From the NCBI RefSeq assembly GCF_964199755.1, contig NC_133897.1:119990552-120054551 (forward strand): a DNA stretch of 64,000 bases, read 5' to 3'. Source of the stretch: Larus michahellis. Its lineage: Eukaryota; Chordata; Aves; Charadriiformes; Laridae. The notes beneath the pieces are model-generated. The model was not told where the DNA came from, made no database searches, and saw only the letters and a program-made list of their open reading frames with translations. Positions within the stretch are counted from its first letter, which is position 1. Each line of letters starts with the position of its first letter. This document shows, one piece after another, positions 32,291 through 45,960 of this stretch. The translations under genes and the position numbers were made by a program.

Positions 32291-35200
32291 GTCTGATGGA
32301 TCCAGCCACAAGAAGAGCTACAAGAAATCTGTGGGACTCACTGCAATTAGCTACAGCACCAAGAGCTCAGCAGTTCTCCGCCAAAATATTTTTTTTTATG
32401 AATTCTCATTAAATTAAATAATATAAGTGTTTCCCCCCAACCACCCACATTTCAGAAGGCAGATCAGTCCCAGGCATCTGGGGTTATGGACTGATTCCCT
32501 TTGCAGAGTCAGGCAGTAACACTCCCTGGAACTCTGTTCCTGCCCTGCCCTCTGAACTGTAAATGATGCAGGACAAGCGCATCTGTATTTTTTCATAAAG
32601 TGTAATAATTTATGGTCTGACTTCAAACATTAGGTTCCGAGGCCAGATTCATTTAGTTTTGAAGGCATCACAGCAGGTTACACAGCTGATAAAATTGTAT
32701 TAACGTTACGGTTAAAAATACTTATCTGATGCATCGTTAGCCTGAAGGCACATACAACAAAGACTTTTATATATAACCTACATCGACAATACAAAGCTCT
32801 ATTAAAATATTTTCCTCTCAAACTTTTGCAAAGTATCATATTGTAATTTTCATTTAAATTCAAACTACAGTTAAAATTAAAGTGGTGATCTCCAATGACA
32901 CATCACTAAGATAGAAGAGCCCGAGGCAGGAGTAGCTCCAATAAATTTGGCCTTTTGGGGCACTTACACCAGAGGACATTTCAAGAGGATGGGCCATGCT
33001 TGATTGCACTGTAGCTGCACACCTCTGACTTTCAGCAAGCAACAATTTTTAGAAGAGATGAGTGTAATGGCTCTGTCTCAGTTTTGCAAGCCAAATCCTA
33101 CGTGGAAACAGGAAACTGCCTTATATGGGCAAATATATCAGAATTTGAGAACGCACACCCATGCAGTTTATTTTATATTTTTATTTATATTTAATTGTTG
33201 ATTCATTAAAATATTTCAACTTTATTATTAAATAAAATAATTTAATTTTATTTAACACTGATTCATTTTAGAAGAAAGGCAAATATGGAACTATCTTTTC
33301 CAAAAATCAAGTTTTAATTTCAGGAGGTTAAGCACGATTGTCTGGTGTTTGGAAGAGACAAATGAGCCAAGGGAGCACTCTCATCCCCCTCCAGCCCTCC
33401 CGCGGACTCGCTGTAATGCCTTTAGAGCACATTTGACTTGCCCTGACAACCGACCTGCATTAGAGAAGTGCTCAGAGATCTTCAAATGAAGAAATGTTCA
33501 TAACTAAAAAGCATTTACTGTAATGAAGCCCCTCAAAAGAGGCTCTGCATGCTGCAGCTGATCTTTCGTGTAAGCGTAATTGCACCAAATGTTGCGGAGT
33601 GTATTTTCATTCCTCTTCTGCACACGTTCAATATAATTTTCTGAGTAAAACAAACATCTGTGCACAGTTGTGGAGGTGGGATTTTACACTAGTTATAGCA
33701 GATGACCTTCACTTTTTGTTTTTGCCTAGAAGTTTTACAAAACATAAGCCAAGTTACAACCCAACCTCACACTTTGACCTTTTAAAATTTACTTTTAAAA
33801 ATAGAGGTTATCTTTTATGCCGCAAATTATGCCTTTATCTCTTATAATCCCATAAGTCAGATATCACAGTCCCACTTCAATTATGCTAAACTCTTATGTT
33901 AATTTTAAATCATGTAACTTAATTCCTGGCAAAGCAGGCTGGTGATTTTCAAAATGTGGTTAATGAGGCAAAGTACAATCTAGATTCTGCTACTGAGATC
34001 ATCTGAATCCCTTAGGTCGCTGAAGATGACTATGGAGAGGCTCTTCTTTACAAAAGTCTGGGTTAGATTTTCAAAAAATGAATTTTTAAGTGCAGTTAGG
34101 GGCTATGAAATTTGAGGTTGAGCACACAAAGAAGTCAAATTACTTTCACCAGAGCCATGGAACAACAGTGCGGCTAAAACAATTACACTTCTGTGCACAT
34201 ACATGCTTTAAAGTCCTTAAGTAGTGTCCTCCCCTTTTAAATCACAAATGCAAACTGTACCAGATTTTCAAGATGACAATCCAGGGACCTGATGTCTACA
34301 TCCACGGATGCATGCAAATCAATCTCATCTTCCCTCTCATTTGCAGAAGCCAAACATTTGCTAATAACTTCTTTCACCCCTCCCTTGACTCAAACAATAG
34401 CTTTTTCTAAGATCAGTTAGTAGATGAAATCTTATGAGACTGTACAGCTTTTTCGATACAATTACATCCTCCCCCTGAAAAATCTCTTTCATTCCCTGAT
34501 CAGATGCTGAAAGTTTGTCACTAAAGAAAGCTCAAGGTTAAGCTTAAGTTCTTCAGAGACTTTGTCATTTACTACTATTTATTTCTCTGAATTAAAGAAT
34601 TAATATGAAACTTATATATAAATTGACCTCCGTTCTTTATTAGCATGTTAAACTTTTTTTTTCCTCATATATTGGTACATAAGCCATCTTTTCATCTGTA
34701 AACTAACAATGGATTAACACACATCCACCACAGACAAGACAAAGAAAATATATAGACATCAAAAGTTGGTGTACACTTATTTTTTATTTAACATCTTCAA
34801 CGGCCTCCCTACAAGGCAAGTGAGATTCATTCAGGACTTGAGGTGGGAATCAATACTTACAAGAGCAGAGGATCTAGAGAGCTCTGCTGCGTCAACGGAA
34901 AAGATGCTTTTTACACCAAGGTCAAATCTAAGTGAAATCTAAGGCAGTTTTCACATGAATTTGGAAGCTGGATGACACAAAAATCAAAACTCTGTCAGGA
35001 GCCACTCTTTAAAGTCCTAATGCGTAGTCCCACTTGAGAAAAACAGTCATGATATTGCATGGCTAAATTAAAAAAAAAATAAAATAATTTGTGCTGGGTA
35101 AAGATACATGGGAACTCAACAACAGCCATTAACTGGCACGGCGCACAACACCGCAGCAGCAGCGTACTAGAGCCCAGCATGACAGTTGCTGCAAGGAGCC

Positions 35201-36969
35201 ACTTCTCCAGCATGGTGGCCTGGGGGCCAAGCCTTCAGCCATGGGGCAGCTGCGCTCCTGTCCTGGTTTGAGATGCCCTGAGCAGAGCCGCACAGCTCGG
35301 GGGCTCCCTGCTCTGGGATGGAGCCCATAGGAGAAACAGGAGTGGTTTCTCTCAGGGGAGGTGGGAGTCAGACACCATCTTGACCGTAAAGCGGGAGATT
35401 TAGGGACACCTTGTTCACCTGAGGAAAGGCATGCATCAGGGCAGTTCAACAGTTGGATATCCCATCCCAGACACTGCTGTTATTGACACCTAGGGGTTCT
35501 TCTAGGCACACCAACAGCTACCTATCCGGGGCATCCCTGCACCTCCACGTTGGTGCTGAACACCTGCACCTCTCTCCACATGGTGGAGATGGTGGTGAGG
35601 GCTTGTGGGCTTTTTCCTTCTCCTCGTTGCTCCACAGCCCCAGTGAACAGGCTGGCTTTGCCTATAGGTGCTGCTGGTCACATACAGCACCACCTCTGAC
35701 TTGGGCTGCCCAGTATGCTTTTACTTTTCCCCCCCAGAGCGGCTTGCCCTGATGCAAAGAGAGACATGCAGAGTCTGCTCGGTGACGGTCTGGCACTGCA
35801 GAGGCTGGAGGTGATTTTTTTACCTCTTCTGAGGAGAAAACTGAGGGAGAAACAAGCAGTGAGAGTACGTAGGAAATGGTTTCTCCTTTCGGAAGGGACC
35901 CACAATTACTCCTTTGGAAGGACTGAAGCCGTACATTTGCCTGAGATGAGGGAAAGGACAGCAATAGGGCTGGTTGTGAGCACTGGTTGGGAATAGAGGA
36001 AAAGGACATTTTGCTTGCATCAGTTTTACTTGCATAGTTTAGAATTTGCTATATCAAGACGCTGGAGCAAGATGCTCCAAACCACCCCAGGAAGCAAAGA
36101 ATAGGTGTCATCTTTACTTTGGAAGGGCATAGGGATTTCTCCCTATCCATTCTGCAGGGATTTCTCCTCCTCCTGGGACACCCTGGCCACCCATCCTACA
36201 ACACCGTGTGCAACTGTGGGTTGCAGGAATGACTGCCTGCATTGGTCAGACAGCACTTGAGGGAGGAGAGGGAAGAGAAGGAGGACTGTAGGACTCCGGA
36301 CACAACCACCTCTAGGACAAATCACCAATACTCGTCCCACCAGACTGCAGCACCCTCCCCATCCCTGGGATTTGCTGGCTGATGACAAGGCAGGAAGGAC
36401 AGCAAACCCCACATGACTTCAGGGAGCTCTGGGGCAAAACCAGTCCATGGTCTGGGAGGCAATGGATGCACACACCTTCTGTGCAACAAATTGCCAGGAG
36501 CCGGACTGATGACTGGACACTGGCAGACCAAGAGTGGTCACAGCAGTTGCAATGAAGTTGATTCTCAGTACAGACCTTATAATGATCCATGGCTACCACC
36601 CTCAGACTTTGCCCTGCCGCTAAAGATGGAGACTATCTTGAATATTTGGACCAGGGTATGCATTGTGTGGTTGACTCCACTGTAAATTAAAATGTTAATT
36701 TTAATGTATGTGGCAATTCTCTGAAAGGAGGGTCATGTTTGTCAACTCTAATGCATCCATCAAAACGGGATAGTGGAGTGTGACTTCAGATCGCAGGCTT
36801 ACCCAAATTTACTCTGCTCTACAGTTAAGCTGCTGTGGTATTCGTAGTTTTATGCATTTGTATTCAAGAGCACCCTTCAATAAAAACCAATCCAGTCTAA
36901 AACCAGCTACAGTCTAATGGTAATCAAACAACCAAGCCTTGCAACTGAGAATGCTGCAAACATTTTAGA

Positions 36970-37398
36970 AAATTAGCCAATGCTTCTTTATTAATAAGTG
37001 ACAGAAAGTAAAAAATACATTCAAAAATAGTTTCAAAATCAATTTCTAAAGCAGACACACCAAAAAAGAATCATGCTACTCTGAATGCTTTTATCTTAAA
37101 CCATTAAAAGAACATTAGGTAAGCTAATGCAACAGCTGGCTGTGATACCACTTCCACAGTATAATCCATAATAGTAAAAGTAGCTTTTTCAGGCATTTTA
37201 GTGCAATTTCTGCTGTTTACAGGTCTTTTTTTGGTGCATTCTCCTATAATTTAATGTCGATTGATGTCACTCTAGCTTATAAACCCCCCACTAAGTCAAG
37301 ACAACTCCACTTAGCAGTAACTTTGTTTTCTTTCAGGGCTAATATCAAAGTAGTTGTTTTGAATCCCAAAATGATAAATATCTAATAGAAGCCTGAAG
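36970..37398 (-). other. CHST9: Probable CHST9 3' UTR
   Basis: AT-rich, non-coding sequence after the CHST9 stop, closed by an AATAAA at 36992-36987. The end is estimated as about 20 nt beyond the hexamer. A longer UTR is possible, since other hexamer variants occur to the left. Confidence 0.5.
36987..36992 (-). terminator. Candidate CHST9 polyadenylation signal
   Basis: AATAAA on the minus strand about 410 nt after the CHST9 stop, the first canonical hexamer met in that direction. Confidence 0.5.
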
Positions 37399-38496
37399 CT
37401 ATACAATTGGTGATGTATAATTGAACATTAAGTAATCCAAGTAATAGAAGTCGTAGGTCAGCTGTCTCTCCTCCTTAGACAATTCCTTTAAGTATTGCCT
37501 CACTACTTCTGCACTTGTTCTCTCATCAGAGGAATGTCTGTCTTTGAATTTAGGAAACTTCAGCTCAGCTGGAGCACCTACCAGCTGCAAAAAGTAATTG
37601 GCGTCTTCTTCCAGGGTTTCAAACTTTCCTATAAAATCATAGTTGATAAGGCAGGGATAGCAGAGGTTACTGACTTGCTCCCAATGAATGTCCATTCCTA
37701 CTGGGCGATGGGAATCTAACAAATATTGGATAAACTCCTTGAACTTAACCCCTGATCCTGTTTTCAATGCCTCGTCATTTGCATTATGTCTATACTTCTT
37801 TATTATTGCCTTCCCAAATACTGGATGGTAATAGCTGTTTGGATGCTCAAACTTATCCCTGAAGGCAGATACCAGTCTTTCCATAGGATCACGCACAAAT
37901 ATAGTCTTGGTGTACGTGTTCAAACGTGTGTATATCCCTTTTAGGTCATAACTGTCCAGTTTCCTTAGATGCTTTCCATAGTGCACATCATCATGGGAAA
38001 TGTTGTGTGCTGAAGCGGCGAGACCATTGAGTACCATGAGGACCCTTTTCCAATTGGAGCAGCCTGCTTTCGGTACTTCGCAGTACAGGACCTTGTGCCT
38101 GTCCTCCACATAAATTCTTGACACCAGGTGCACGAGGTGAGTTCGCAGCTGCTTTCTGCTGTTGTATTTCTTACAGAAGTCATGCAGGAAGGACCTGCGC
38201 TTTTCCTGGGCGCTATCCACATCCTTCCACTTGCCACCCTTGACTAACGTCTTGTTTAAAGGGCGCAGAGCAGGAGGTAAATACACCCCTCTGAACCAGC
38301 TGAGAGGTGACTCGCTCATCTTCTGCTGGTCAGACAGTTGGCTCACCAAGGATGCAGCCACCACACCGAAAGGGTCAGCCTTGCCCCGCCAGTTCCTGCT
38401 GCCCAAGGCGGCCATCTCGTGCTTACTGAGGCCAGGAGGAGCACTCCTGCTCAACGCAGCTCTCCTTGGCATTCCTGGAGGTGGAAGCGTGAAATC
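37399..38496 (-). CDS. CHST9: CHST9 terminal coding exon: GalNAc-4-O-sulfotransferase catalytic domain
   Basis: CHST9 is a Golgi type II membrane enzyme that moves sulfate from PAPS to the 4-position of terminal beta-GalNAc on N- and O-glycans. This exon encodes 365 residues plus stop after a tttgcag acceptor. About 80 poorly conserved stem residues come first, then [13 protein letters not shown] and the sulfotransferase domain, with the 5'-phosphosulfate loop [13 protein letters not shown] at about residues 139-151 and the 3'-phosphate motif [13 protein letters not shown] at about 201-213. Near-identity to human CHST9 runs to the C-terminus ([11 protein letters not shown]). Sequons NKT, NIS and NYT are present. 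CHST8 is the close paralogue, but the detailed match and AQP4 linkage favour CHST9. No ATG is needed here: the first codon GAT follows the splice site and the 5' part of the protein comes from upstream exons. Confidence 0.95.
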   Translation of the reverse strand, partial: DFTLPPPGMPRRAALSRSAPPGLSKHEMAALGSRNWRGKADPFGVVAASLVSQLSDQQKMSESPLSWFRGVYLPPALRPLNKTLVKGGKWKDVDSAQEKRRSFLHDFCKKYNSRKQLRTHLVHLVSRIYVEDRHKVLYCEVPKAGCSNWKRVLMVLNGLAASAHNISHDDVHYGKHLRKLDSYDLKGIYTRLNTYTKTIFVRDPMERLVSAFRDKFEHPNSYYHPVFGKAIIKKYRHNANDEALKTGSGVKFKEFIQYLLDSHRPVGMDIHWEQVSNLCYPCLINYDFIGKFETLEEDANYFLQLVGAPAELKFPKFKDRHSSDERTSAEVVRQYLKELSKEERQLTYDFYYLDYLMFNYTSPIV

Positions 38497-41400
38497 CTGC
38501 AAACATGGAAAGGATCAGAGCTTACAGCACAGCGACAGCCCAGCCCAGCCCATTCACATTGCAACAGCAGCAGGATGGTGGTGCGTGCTCAGGACCAAGC
38601 CACGTTTAGTACTATAAAGTCTTTTCTGAACCACTTGACGGATACATCTAATTTAGCAACATGCTGGGCTAATTGCTGAAATACATGCTTCTGAAGCTTA
38701 CCCGTTAGCACGCAGTAGGTCTTCCTACAGAAATAAATAGCTTAAGACACACCTTTTAAGAAATCAGAAGAGGTTCACATAGGGAGGGTGACAGTCCTGG
38801 TAGGGGTGGCCAGGTGCTTTTCTCTACTGAACACATTTTCCCCCTCGATAGCACTGGTTGAGTTGCACGGCCACTAACAGCTCTCTGGAGCACACTGGCA
38901 CAGTCACGCTAACAGCTGCTGGATCTGCTTCCACTGCTGTGACTTGGAGCAGACCTTGTCCCCCAGTGGTGGTAGGGGACGAACCCAGGGCTCCTAAATA
39001 GCTGACATCAGTGGGTTCGAGTGGGGTGTGGTGACAGACGAAATCCTCCCGCCAAAAAGGTCCCACTCCTGTCCTCCTACAGATAGATCATGGAAGTGGG
39101 ATACATCAGACTGCATGCACATACAGGTGTTTGCAACATGGATGTCTGCACCTGAGCTGGCTACTTTCACAACTGCTCAGGCAAAATAGGTACCTTTAGA
39201 GCCTATTCCATCTGACTTATTTAAACATCAACATTAATGACATGAACCAACTAACCATCAACTAGTGACCCTGCGAAGAATGTGAAAAGTTGAGACTTTC
39301 CTCCCAAACATCTCTTTTAATGTCCCCAGTCACCATGCAGTCCACAAGCTGCAGAAATGGCAAAGCTTGGATCTGTGTTTCGCCATCAAATTCTTTACAG
39401 TCTTATATCACGCAAGTTGACTGAAGAGTTTCTTGCAGTTTGGGGATTTTCACTCTCTGATTCCCAAGTGGATTCTTGTATGTCTACTACGGCTAGTAGA
39501 TTTTTTCTCCTGTCAGTAGCCAAGCCTGCTGCGTTGGGACATCAATGCAGCTGCCTATTTTCATTATACTTCTGGAGAGAGGGGATGCTGATCAACAGGT
39601 TTTTAAACATCCTCTTGCAAATACCAGATAGCCAAATGGTTAGATGGACACATGTGCACAGGCTGCCTGACTGCTTTTGTAAGTCTAACTTTTTTGGAAA
39701 TCTACATGAAAAAGACTCTTCTACCATAAACTGATTAAACATTTACTGAAAAGTTGATTTGTGGACTGGCAGACCATAAGTGTGGATTTGGGAGGATGGG
39801 AAAGTTCATAGGCCGACACAAATAAGACTGTTAAAAATTCAGGGGAATAATGTAAGAAATGGTAATGCATGGAACACGATTTGAATTCCAGTTTGAAACA
39901 AAGCCTACGCAAAACCAAGCAGTTCCAGGAAAAGTTAGCCTATCTTTGCAGTGTAATTATTTCTAATGACAATAACAAAACTGGGGGACCAGGCTGTTCT
40001 GTATTGCTGCAAACCACTGAAGATCAGGTCTGTGTTTTCACTGAACTGAGTAAAATGATTTTTTGTATTGGTGAAAGCAAATGAAAGAACAGAGCCATGC
40101 AGGGCTTGTACATCTGTGAGAGAGGGCATGTTGGTGTTTTTAGAGATGCAAAAGGATACTTGAATTCTTTCAGTTTGATGTGGTCAGGTTTTCTAATATC
40201 ATTTGTTTTTTTAATTCTGTTGTCTAATATTTAATTCTTTAAAACAAACGAAACATATGTGCCTAGAGATTTCTCCCTTCTGCCCTAGGACAGAAAGAGC
40301 ATAGTTAGTGTGTAATAACCGAAGGTAGTACTAGTAATAGAACAGGGGATGACTATAAACCTAATGGGAATTTCAGCATGACGGTGAATGGCGACTTACT
40401 GCAGAACCACAGACTTACAAATAAATTAAATTATTTGACCTTTAAAGGAAGACCTGGAACTTAAAAAGTCGAAAATGAAAAATATGGGGTACACAGAAAT
40501 CAACCCCCAAATACCAGGCTCAGCAGAAGTAGCACTAAAGTTATACTACAATGCTAAAGTAACCAAAGATTGTAAACTCATCAGTGTGGCTCTGGGAATT
40601 TTATAGTTTAGAAGACAGTCTCCAGTGATATGTGACTGTACTGGTGTTCCCCAATGCAGAGAAAATTCAAGAGAGAGCAGCAGTACCTCACGACTTCCTA
40701 TGGCATGTAATCTGAATTTAGCAGTCTATTTCAGGAGATATTTCAGTGCTAAGACACTTAAACCATCTGAATTTCAAACTAAAGCCACCAAAATGAGCCC
40801 GACACTTCAGAGGAAAGTTCAGCCTCCTGAATTCAGCCTGCCATCCTGAACTAGTGGAAGATGCCTTGGTTCCACCAGGCCCGAAGGGAAAAGGACAGAC
40901 TGAAAGGTGTGTGGTCTCGATTTTGTTCCATTTCAAACAGTCCGCATGGGATCCAGGACCAACCTCAGGCGATAATCCAAGGAGATACCAGAAGAGGATT
41001 GCATTTCAGCCTCAGAAACTGTGAATGCAGCTGTAGGAACCACTACTGAAGGATTTTTCATGGGATTAAAGACTTCAGAGAAGGATGGGCAGAACTATTC
41101 AGAGAAATCTCAGGTAACACCCTAAAGGAACAACACTGCATAGTGGGAGTCACTTGAAAGGGTCTCCCTCCAAGCGAGATGAGGCAAAAGAAGAAAGAAT
41201 TTATCAGGAAAAAAAAGCCCCAACCAGAAAAGTAAAAAAAAAAAAAACCAAACCAAAAAAACACCTAGGGGAAAAACAATGACACAGGAAGTTCTGAGGA
41301 CAAGAAAATTATCTAAATATGTAAAATACTATTAGTCGCTTCCCCTCTCCGCTTCCCCTTCTCATTGAGACACATATCCCGTAGTGAATACAACAGTATT

Positions 41401-43659
41401 GGCTAATAAATGTTATTATAAGCTCCACGAGGGATAGTGTGCTTGCAGTAAATGCTGGCTGCAACCTCCTCTAAGAATGGCAATGGATAATGACGATTTT
41501 CAAAGGCATAAATGGCTGTTACATTGCCATGGAAGTTTTCCAACTCAAAAAAAATATAATAATCAAACCTTCCTGTACCCTTGCCAGGAGTAACTAGGTT
41601 AATAGCTAGTCATGATAAAGGGATGAATCAACTATTACTTCTGATGAGAAATATTTAATTAGAAAGTTTTCTTGGGAACTAACAGAAATTGTTTAATAGA
41701 TAGTGCCATATTTCTTAAGCGAAACTACCTGACAGTCTGGCATATTTAGCTGCTACCACTGTTACGTGCATGAGAGCTGAAAGCCACACACTCTGAAAGG
41801 ATTTTAATGTTTTATGATACTAGGTTTACACAAAGTGAGGAGCCTCCTTTGGCTTCCTCTCCATGTACATCTTCATGTTTTGTTGATTTTTTTTCACAGC
41901 GGGAAGAGGAAAAGAAGAAACATGTAAAAGCAATAAACATTTTTTTAACAAAACCTCTTCCATTATATCTACGTTGCTAACAGACCACCTCACAAGCTGC
42001 TGAGCACCATTATTTTGGAAAATGCCTGAACGTACAAAAAACAACAGGCAGCATGCCGGTAATCCCATATCAGTCACTGACTTTGGATCCAGATCTTCCC
42101 ATATAAGCAGTCGTTACCAAACTCTTCAAGCCAAGTGTCCAAGTACAGGGATGACCATTCATGGCTTTCCAAAGAGCTGCTAAGTTTGGGAACCAGCTGC
42201 CTGGCATGGGAGATGAACTCCATGGTCACCTTGGTTAGACAGTCCTTGAGCTATGCTGACAACCTACGCAGCAGGTTGTGTACATTTCATCCGAGAATGA
42301 AAATCCAGTGAAATGTTACACCCTTGCCAGTAATTACGCAGAGTGCCTTGCTGTCCGTTTGCATTAACACACTTGAAAGGAAGTTAAGAAATGGCCACGT
42401 GTCCAATTCAGAAGAGTATGCACATCGCCTCTGTCTCTCTTTAGCTAGGCAGGAACTGAAGACAGATTTTAAAATTAGTTTAAATACAAGGGGAAAAGGC
42501 ATTTAACTGAGTGTTAGTGTGGTATTCGGCTACTGGCAGGCAACTCAGTGAAGCTGCTGAAAGAAAAGGCATTGAGTCATTAACGGGTTCATGGAATTTT
42601 TTTTGACATTTTTATTGCTGGATATTCCCTGCTTCTCCCCATCCACAAAAGGATTTCTCCTCACTGTAAGAAAAAGGAGGCAATACCTTCTTTTACACAC
42701 ATTGATGCTGTCCTTTCCTTTAACACCTTCACAAGCCACTGGGGTTGAAGAGATTGACTACTGCCAAGAACGGTTAAGACTCATCCAATTACACTTTGTG
42801 GTGGTTTTACAATGCACAGGTGGGATCTCATCTAGACAGTTTGCAATTAGAGCAACCCGCCATGCAAAAAGATAATGATGTATTGGAAAGGATGATATTC
42901 CAGGGCTGATTTACAAAGATTTAATAGCCTGCAGTGCAGGCAGTGCTGTGTTTCCGAATGCTTTAGTGCTGGATATTCATTCTTACTAACAAGAATAATA
43001 AAATTAAGTGAGCCCAACAGAAAATGTAGGACAAAGAACAGTGGAGGAAAGAAATATTCCGTTTTATCATGCTTTTCTGTGCTGCTAAATAACTCCATTG
43101 TAAGTATTAGTAATGTATGGTTTGGTTCTCAACATCTAGCTAATACATCTTCTGCCCTAAAATGCACTTCCTGAAACAGCCCTCTAAGATGCTTCTTAGG
43201 AGCAACTGCATGAATCATCTGGAAGCATACCGTGCTCTGTTTTTTCTGTGGCTTGCACTTGACTGTTGCAGTTTGAGAGCCCTGAGGACCCTCTCAGCAC
43301 TATTATACTAAATAGCTAATATGGGTGCTCTGCAAACACAAGCGTATTCAAAGATGATGAAAACTTGCATTCCATAAGACAAGAGCAGGTTGAAATATTT
43401 TTTTACAGACAAAACTTATGAAAAATAACTATTTAGAAGGACAGAGCATTTGTGTTTTCTGATCAACTCAGGCAGGGGTTCTACAGTACATACAGAAACT
43501 TACCCATGAGAAGAAGCAAAGTCCCCCCCAACGATGAGACAAAAGGAGTTTGAAATACATGCTCGGAGTATATTGTATCTTTGCAGATACACCCCAGACC
43601 TTTGGTACCAGACCTGCTCAGGCAGTGCCAAAGTTCATCATGAACTGAGAGCACTGGAT

Positions 43660-44555
43660 ACTTTAATATCTTTATCAATGATCTGGATGAGGGGATCAAG
43701 TGCACCCTCAATAAGTTTGCAGACAACACCAAGTTGAGCAGGAGTGTTGATCTGCTTGAGGGTAGGAAGGCTCTACAGAGGGATCTGGACAGGCTGGATC
43801 AATGCGCCAAGGCCAATTGTATGAGGTTTAATAAGGCCAAGTGCTGGGTCCTGCATTTCAGTCACAACCCCATGCAGCGCTACAGGCTTGGGGAAGAGTG
43901 GCTGGAGAGCTGCCTGGCAGAAAAGGACCTGGGGGTGATGGTCAACAGCCGGCTGAATATGAGCCAGCAGTGTGCCCAGGTGGCCAAGAAGGCCAACAGC
44001 ATCCTGGTGTGTATCTGAAATAGTGTGGCCAGCAGGACTAGGGAAGTGACCGTCCCCCTGTACTTGGCACTGGTGAGGGTCCACCTCGTGTACTGTGTCC
44101 AGTTTTGGGCTCCTCACTACAAGACAGACATTGAGATTCTAGAGCGTATTCAGAGAAGGGCAGTGAAACTGGTGAAGGGTCTAGAACAAGTCTTACGAGG
44201 AGTGGCTGAGGGAGCTGGGGTTGTTTAGCCTGGAGAAAAGGAGGCTGAGGGGAGACCTTATCGCTCTCTACAACTACCTGAAAGGAGGTTGTAGCAAGGT
44301 GGGGGTTAGTCTCTTCTCCCAAGTAACAAGCGATAGGACAAGAGGAAATGGCCTCAAGTTGCGCCAGGGGAGGTTTAGACTGGATATTAGGAAAAACTTC
44401 TTCACTGAAAGGGTTATCAAATTTGGAACAGGTTGCCCAGGGAGGTGGTTGAGTCATCATCCCTGGAGGTATTTAAAAGACATGTAGATGTGGCACTTAG
44501 GGACATGGTTTACTGGTGGACTTGGCAGTGCTAGGTTAACAGTTGGACTTGATGA
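43660..44555 (+). mobile_element. CR1 LINE, outer element (5' part), interrupted
   Basis: Begins within the reverse-transcriptase C-terminal region (FADDTKL-type: AAGTTTGCAGACAACACCAA), continues through [41 protein letters not shown] and the 3' domain to GTTGGACTTGATGA. It then stops abruptly, 20-30 nt short of the usual CR1 3' end, where a second CR1 starts. The frame is broken by a stop after VCI near 44018. Confidence 0.93.
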
Positions 44556-45122
44556 GGTTGAGGGAGGTGATTCTGCCCCTCTGCTCCACTCTTGTGAGAT
44601 GCCACCTGGAGTATTGTGTCCAGCTCCGGAGCCCTCAGCACAGGAAAGACATGGACCTGTTGGAGAAGGTCCAGAGGAGGGACACAAAAATAATCACAGG
44701 GATGGAACACCTCTCCACGGAGGACAGGCTGAGACAGTTGGGGTTGTTCAACCTGGAGAAGAGAAGGCTCCGAGGAGACGTTATTGCAGCCTTTCATTAC
44801 TTAAAGGGGGCTTATAAGAAAGATGGGGACAAACTTTTTAGCAGGGCCTGTTGCCATAGCACAAGGGGTAATGGCTTTAAATTAAAAGAGGGAAGATTTA
44901 GACTAGATAGAAGGAAGAATTTTTTTACAATGAGGGTGGTGAAACAGTAGAACAGGTTGCCCAGACAGGTGGTAGATGCTCCATCCCTGGAAACTTTCAA
45001 GGTCAGGCTGGACGGGACTCTGAGCAACCTGATCTAGTGGCACGTGTCCCTGCACATTGCAGGGGAGGTTGGACTAGATGACCTTTAAAGGGCCCTTCCA
45101 ACCCAAACTATTCTATGATTAT
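44556..45122 (+). mobile_element. CR1 LINE inserted inside another CR1
   Basis: Starts GGTTGAGGGAGGTGATTCTGC (5' truncated in the region after the reverse transcriptase) and runs to the complete 3' end GGTTGGACTAGATGACC ... TTCCAACCC ... TTCTATGATT. It differs throughout from the homologous part of the outer element, so it is a different copy and probably a different subfamily. Confidence 0.93.
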
Positions 45123-45168
45123 ATGAAAGGTCTTTTCTAACCTAAATGATTCTACAATTCTATGATTT
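45123..45168 (+). mobile_element. CR1 LINE, outer element (3' tail) after the nested insertion
   Basis: GAAAGGTCTTTTCTAACC followed by AATGATTCTACAATTCTATG is a second CR1 terminus right after a complete one. It supplies exactly the part missing from the element that breaks off at 44555. Confidence 0.85.
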
Positions 45169-45821
45169 ATTTCACTGTACACATTTTTTTCTTTACATTG
45201 CTTCTTGTGTGGGGATTGTATTGTAATGACCACATGATTTCAGGACCTTACTTGTTCCCCAGTATCTCCCTGTAGAAAACAGACAGAGAAAGGCTGTTCT
45301 GATTCAAGAGTCATTTTCTGATTCACTCTCTGATTCTTCATTGATCAGTTGATGGAAATCAGTTTCTTAATTTGGGTGTTTAGATGAAGGCAGCTTGAAT
45401 ACTGGAAGGCTATAAAAGAAACATCTTCTTACTTGGATTGTAGGTGCATGTGAGACTTTGAAACCTAACCTCATTTGCTTAAAATATCAAGTTTTCTACA
45501 GAAGTGGGCACAGTTAGAAGGATTTCTTCAACAGAGGTTCATCACTGTGGTAGATGGTTCAGAATTGAAATTTAGTTGAAATCTGAGGAAAAGTTTGCCT
45601 GACTCCTTCAGTGAAGCCTGGAGCTATTTCTACCTCGCTTTAACTGTAAAAACATGTAGAACTATACCTACACATGTATGTGCAAGTCTTCTTAAGCCTG
45701 CCAAAAATAGGGATTATCCTTAACTTTTTTGTGCTACAAGACTATTTGCAAACCGTAATTCAGAATGGCCAGACTCATTTACTACAATGGTATCTGAGCT
45801 AACATATAAATATGCTCATAA

Positions 45822-45960
45822 CTGGAGGTTTTTAAAAGACGGGTAGACATAGTGCTTAGAGATATGGTTTAGTGATGGTTTTTGTCAGAGTTAGGTTGAT
45901 GGTTGGACTAGATGATCTGAAGGGTCCCTTCCAACCCAGGCAATTCTATGATTCTATAAC
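45822..45960 (+). mobile_element. CR1 LINE 3' end, short
   Basis: ACTGGAGGTTTTTAAAAGACG through GTTGGACTAGATGATCTGA, TTCCAACCCAGGCAATTC and TATGATTCTAT: the last 140 nt of a CR1, heavily 5'-truncated. Confidence 0.92.

Larger units (their letters stand above)
26050..36969. other. Intergenic DNA between CHST9 and AQP4
   Basis: Non-coding apart from the microsatellite, A-rich tract and MIR-like piece listed separately. The stretch 35080-36620 is less AT-rich and has many open frames on both strands with no family resemblance. It may include an unrecognised old repeat. Confidence 0.6.

Noticed and set aside
35255-35450. Sequence starting CTGTCCTGGTTTGAG, reminiscent of avian LTR starts
   Set aside because: Only the first dozen bases look familiar; no paired terminus, target duplication or retroviral coding sequence was seen.
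38824-39066. GC-richer stretch with a TTCGAGTGG phrase like a tRNA B box
   Set aside because: No A box at the right spacing and no cloverleaf could be drawn.
43734-44018. 94-codon frame resembling a polymerase fragment ([20 protein letters not shown])
   Set aside because: It is real reverse-transcriptase homology but belongs to a truncated CR1, so it is annotated as a mobile element and not a host gene.
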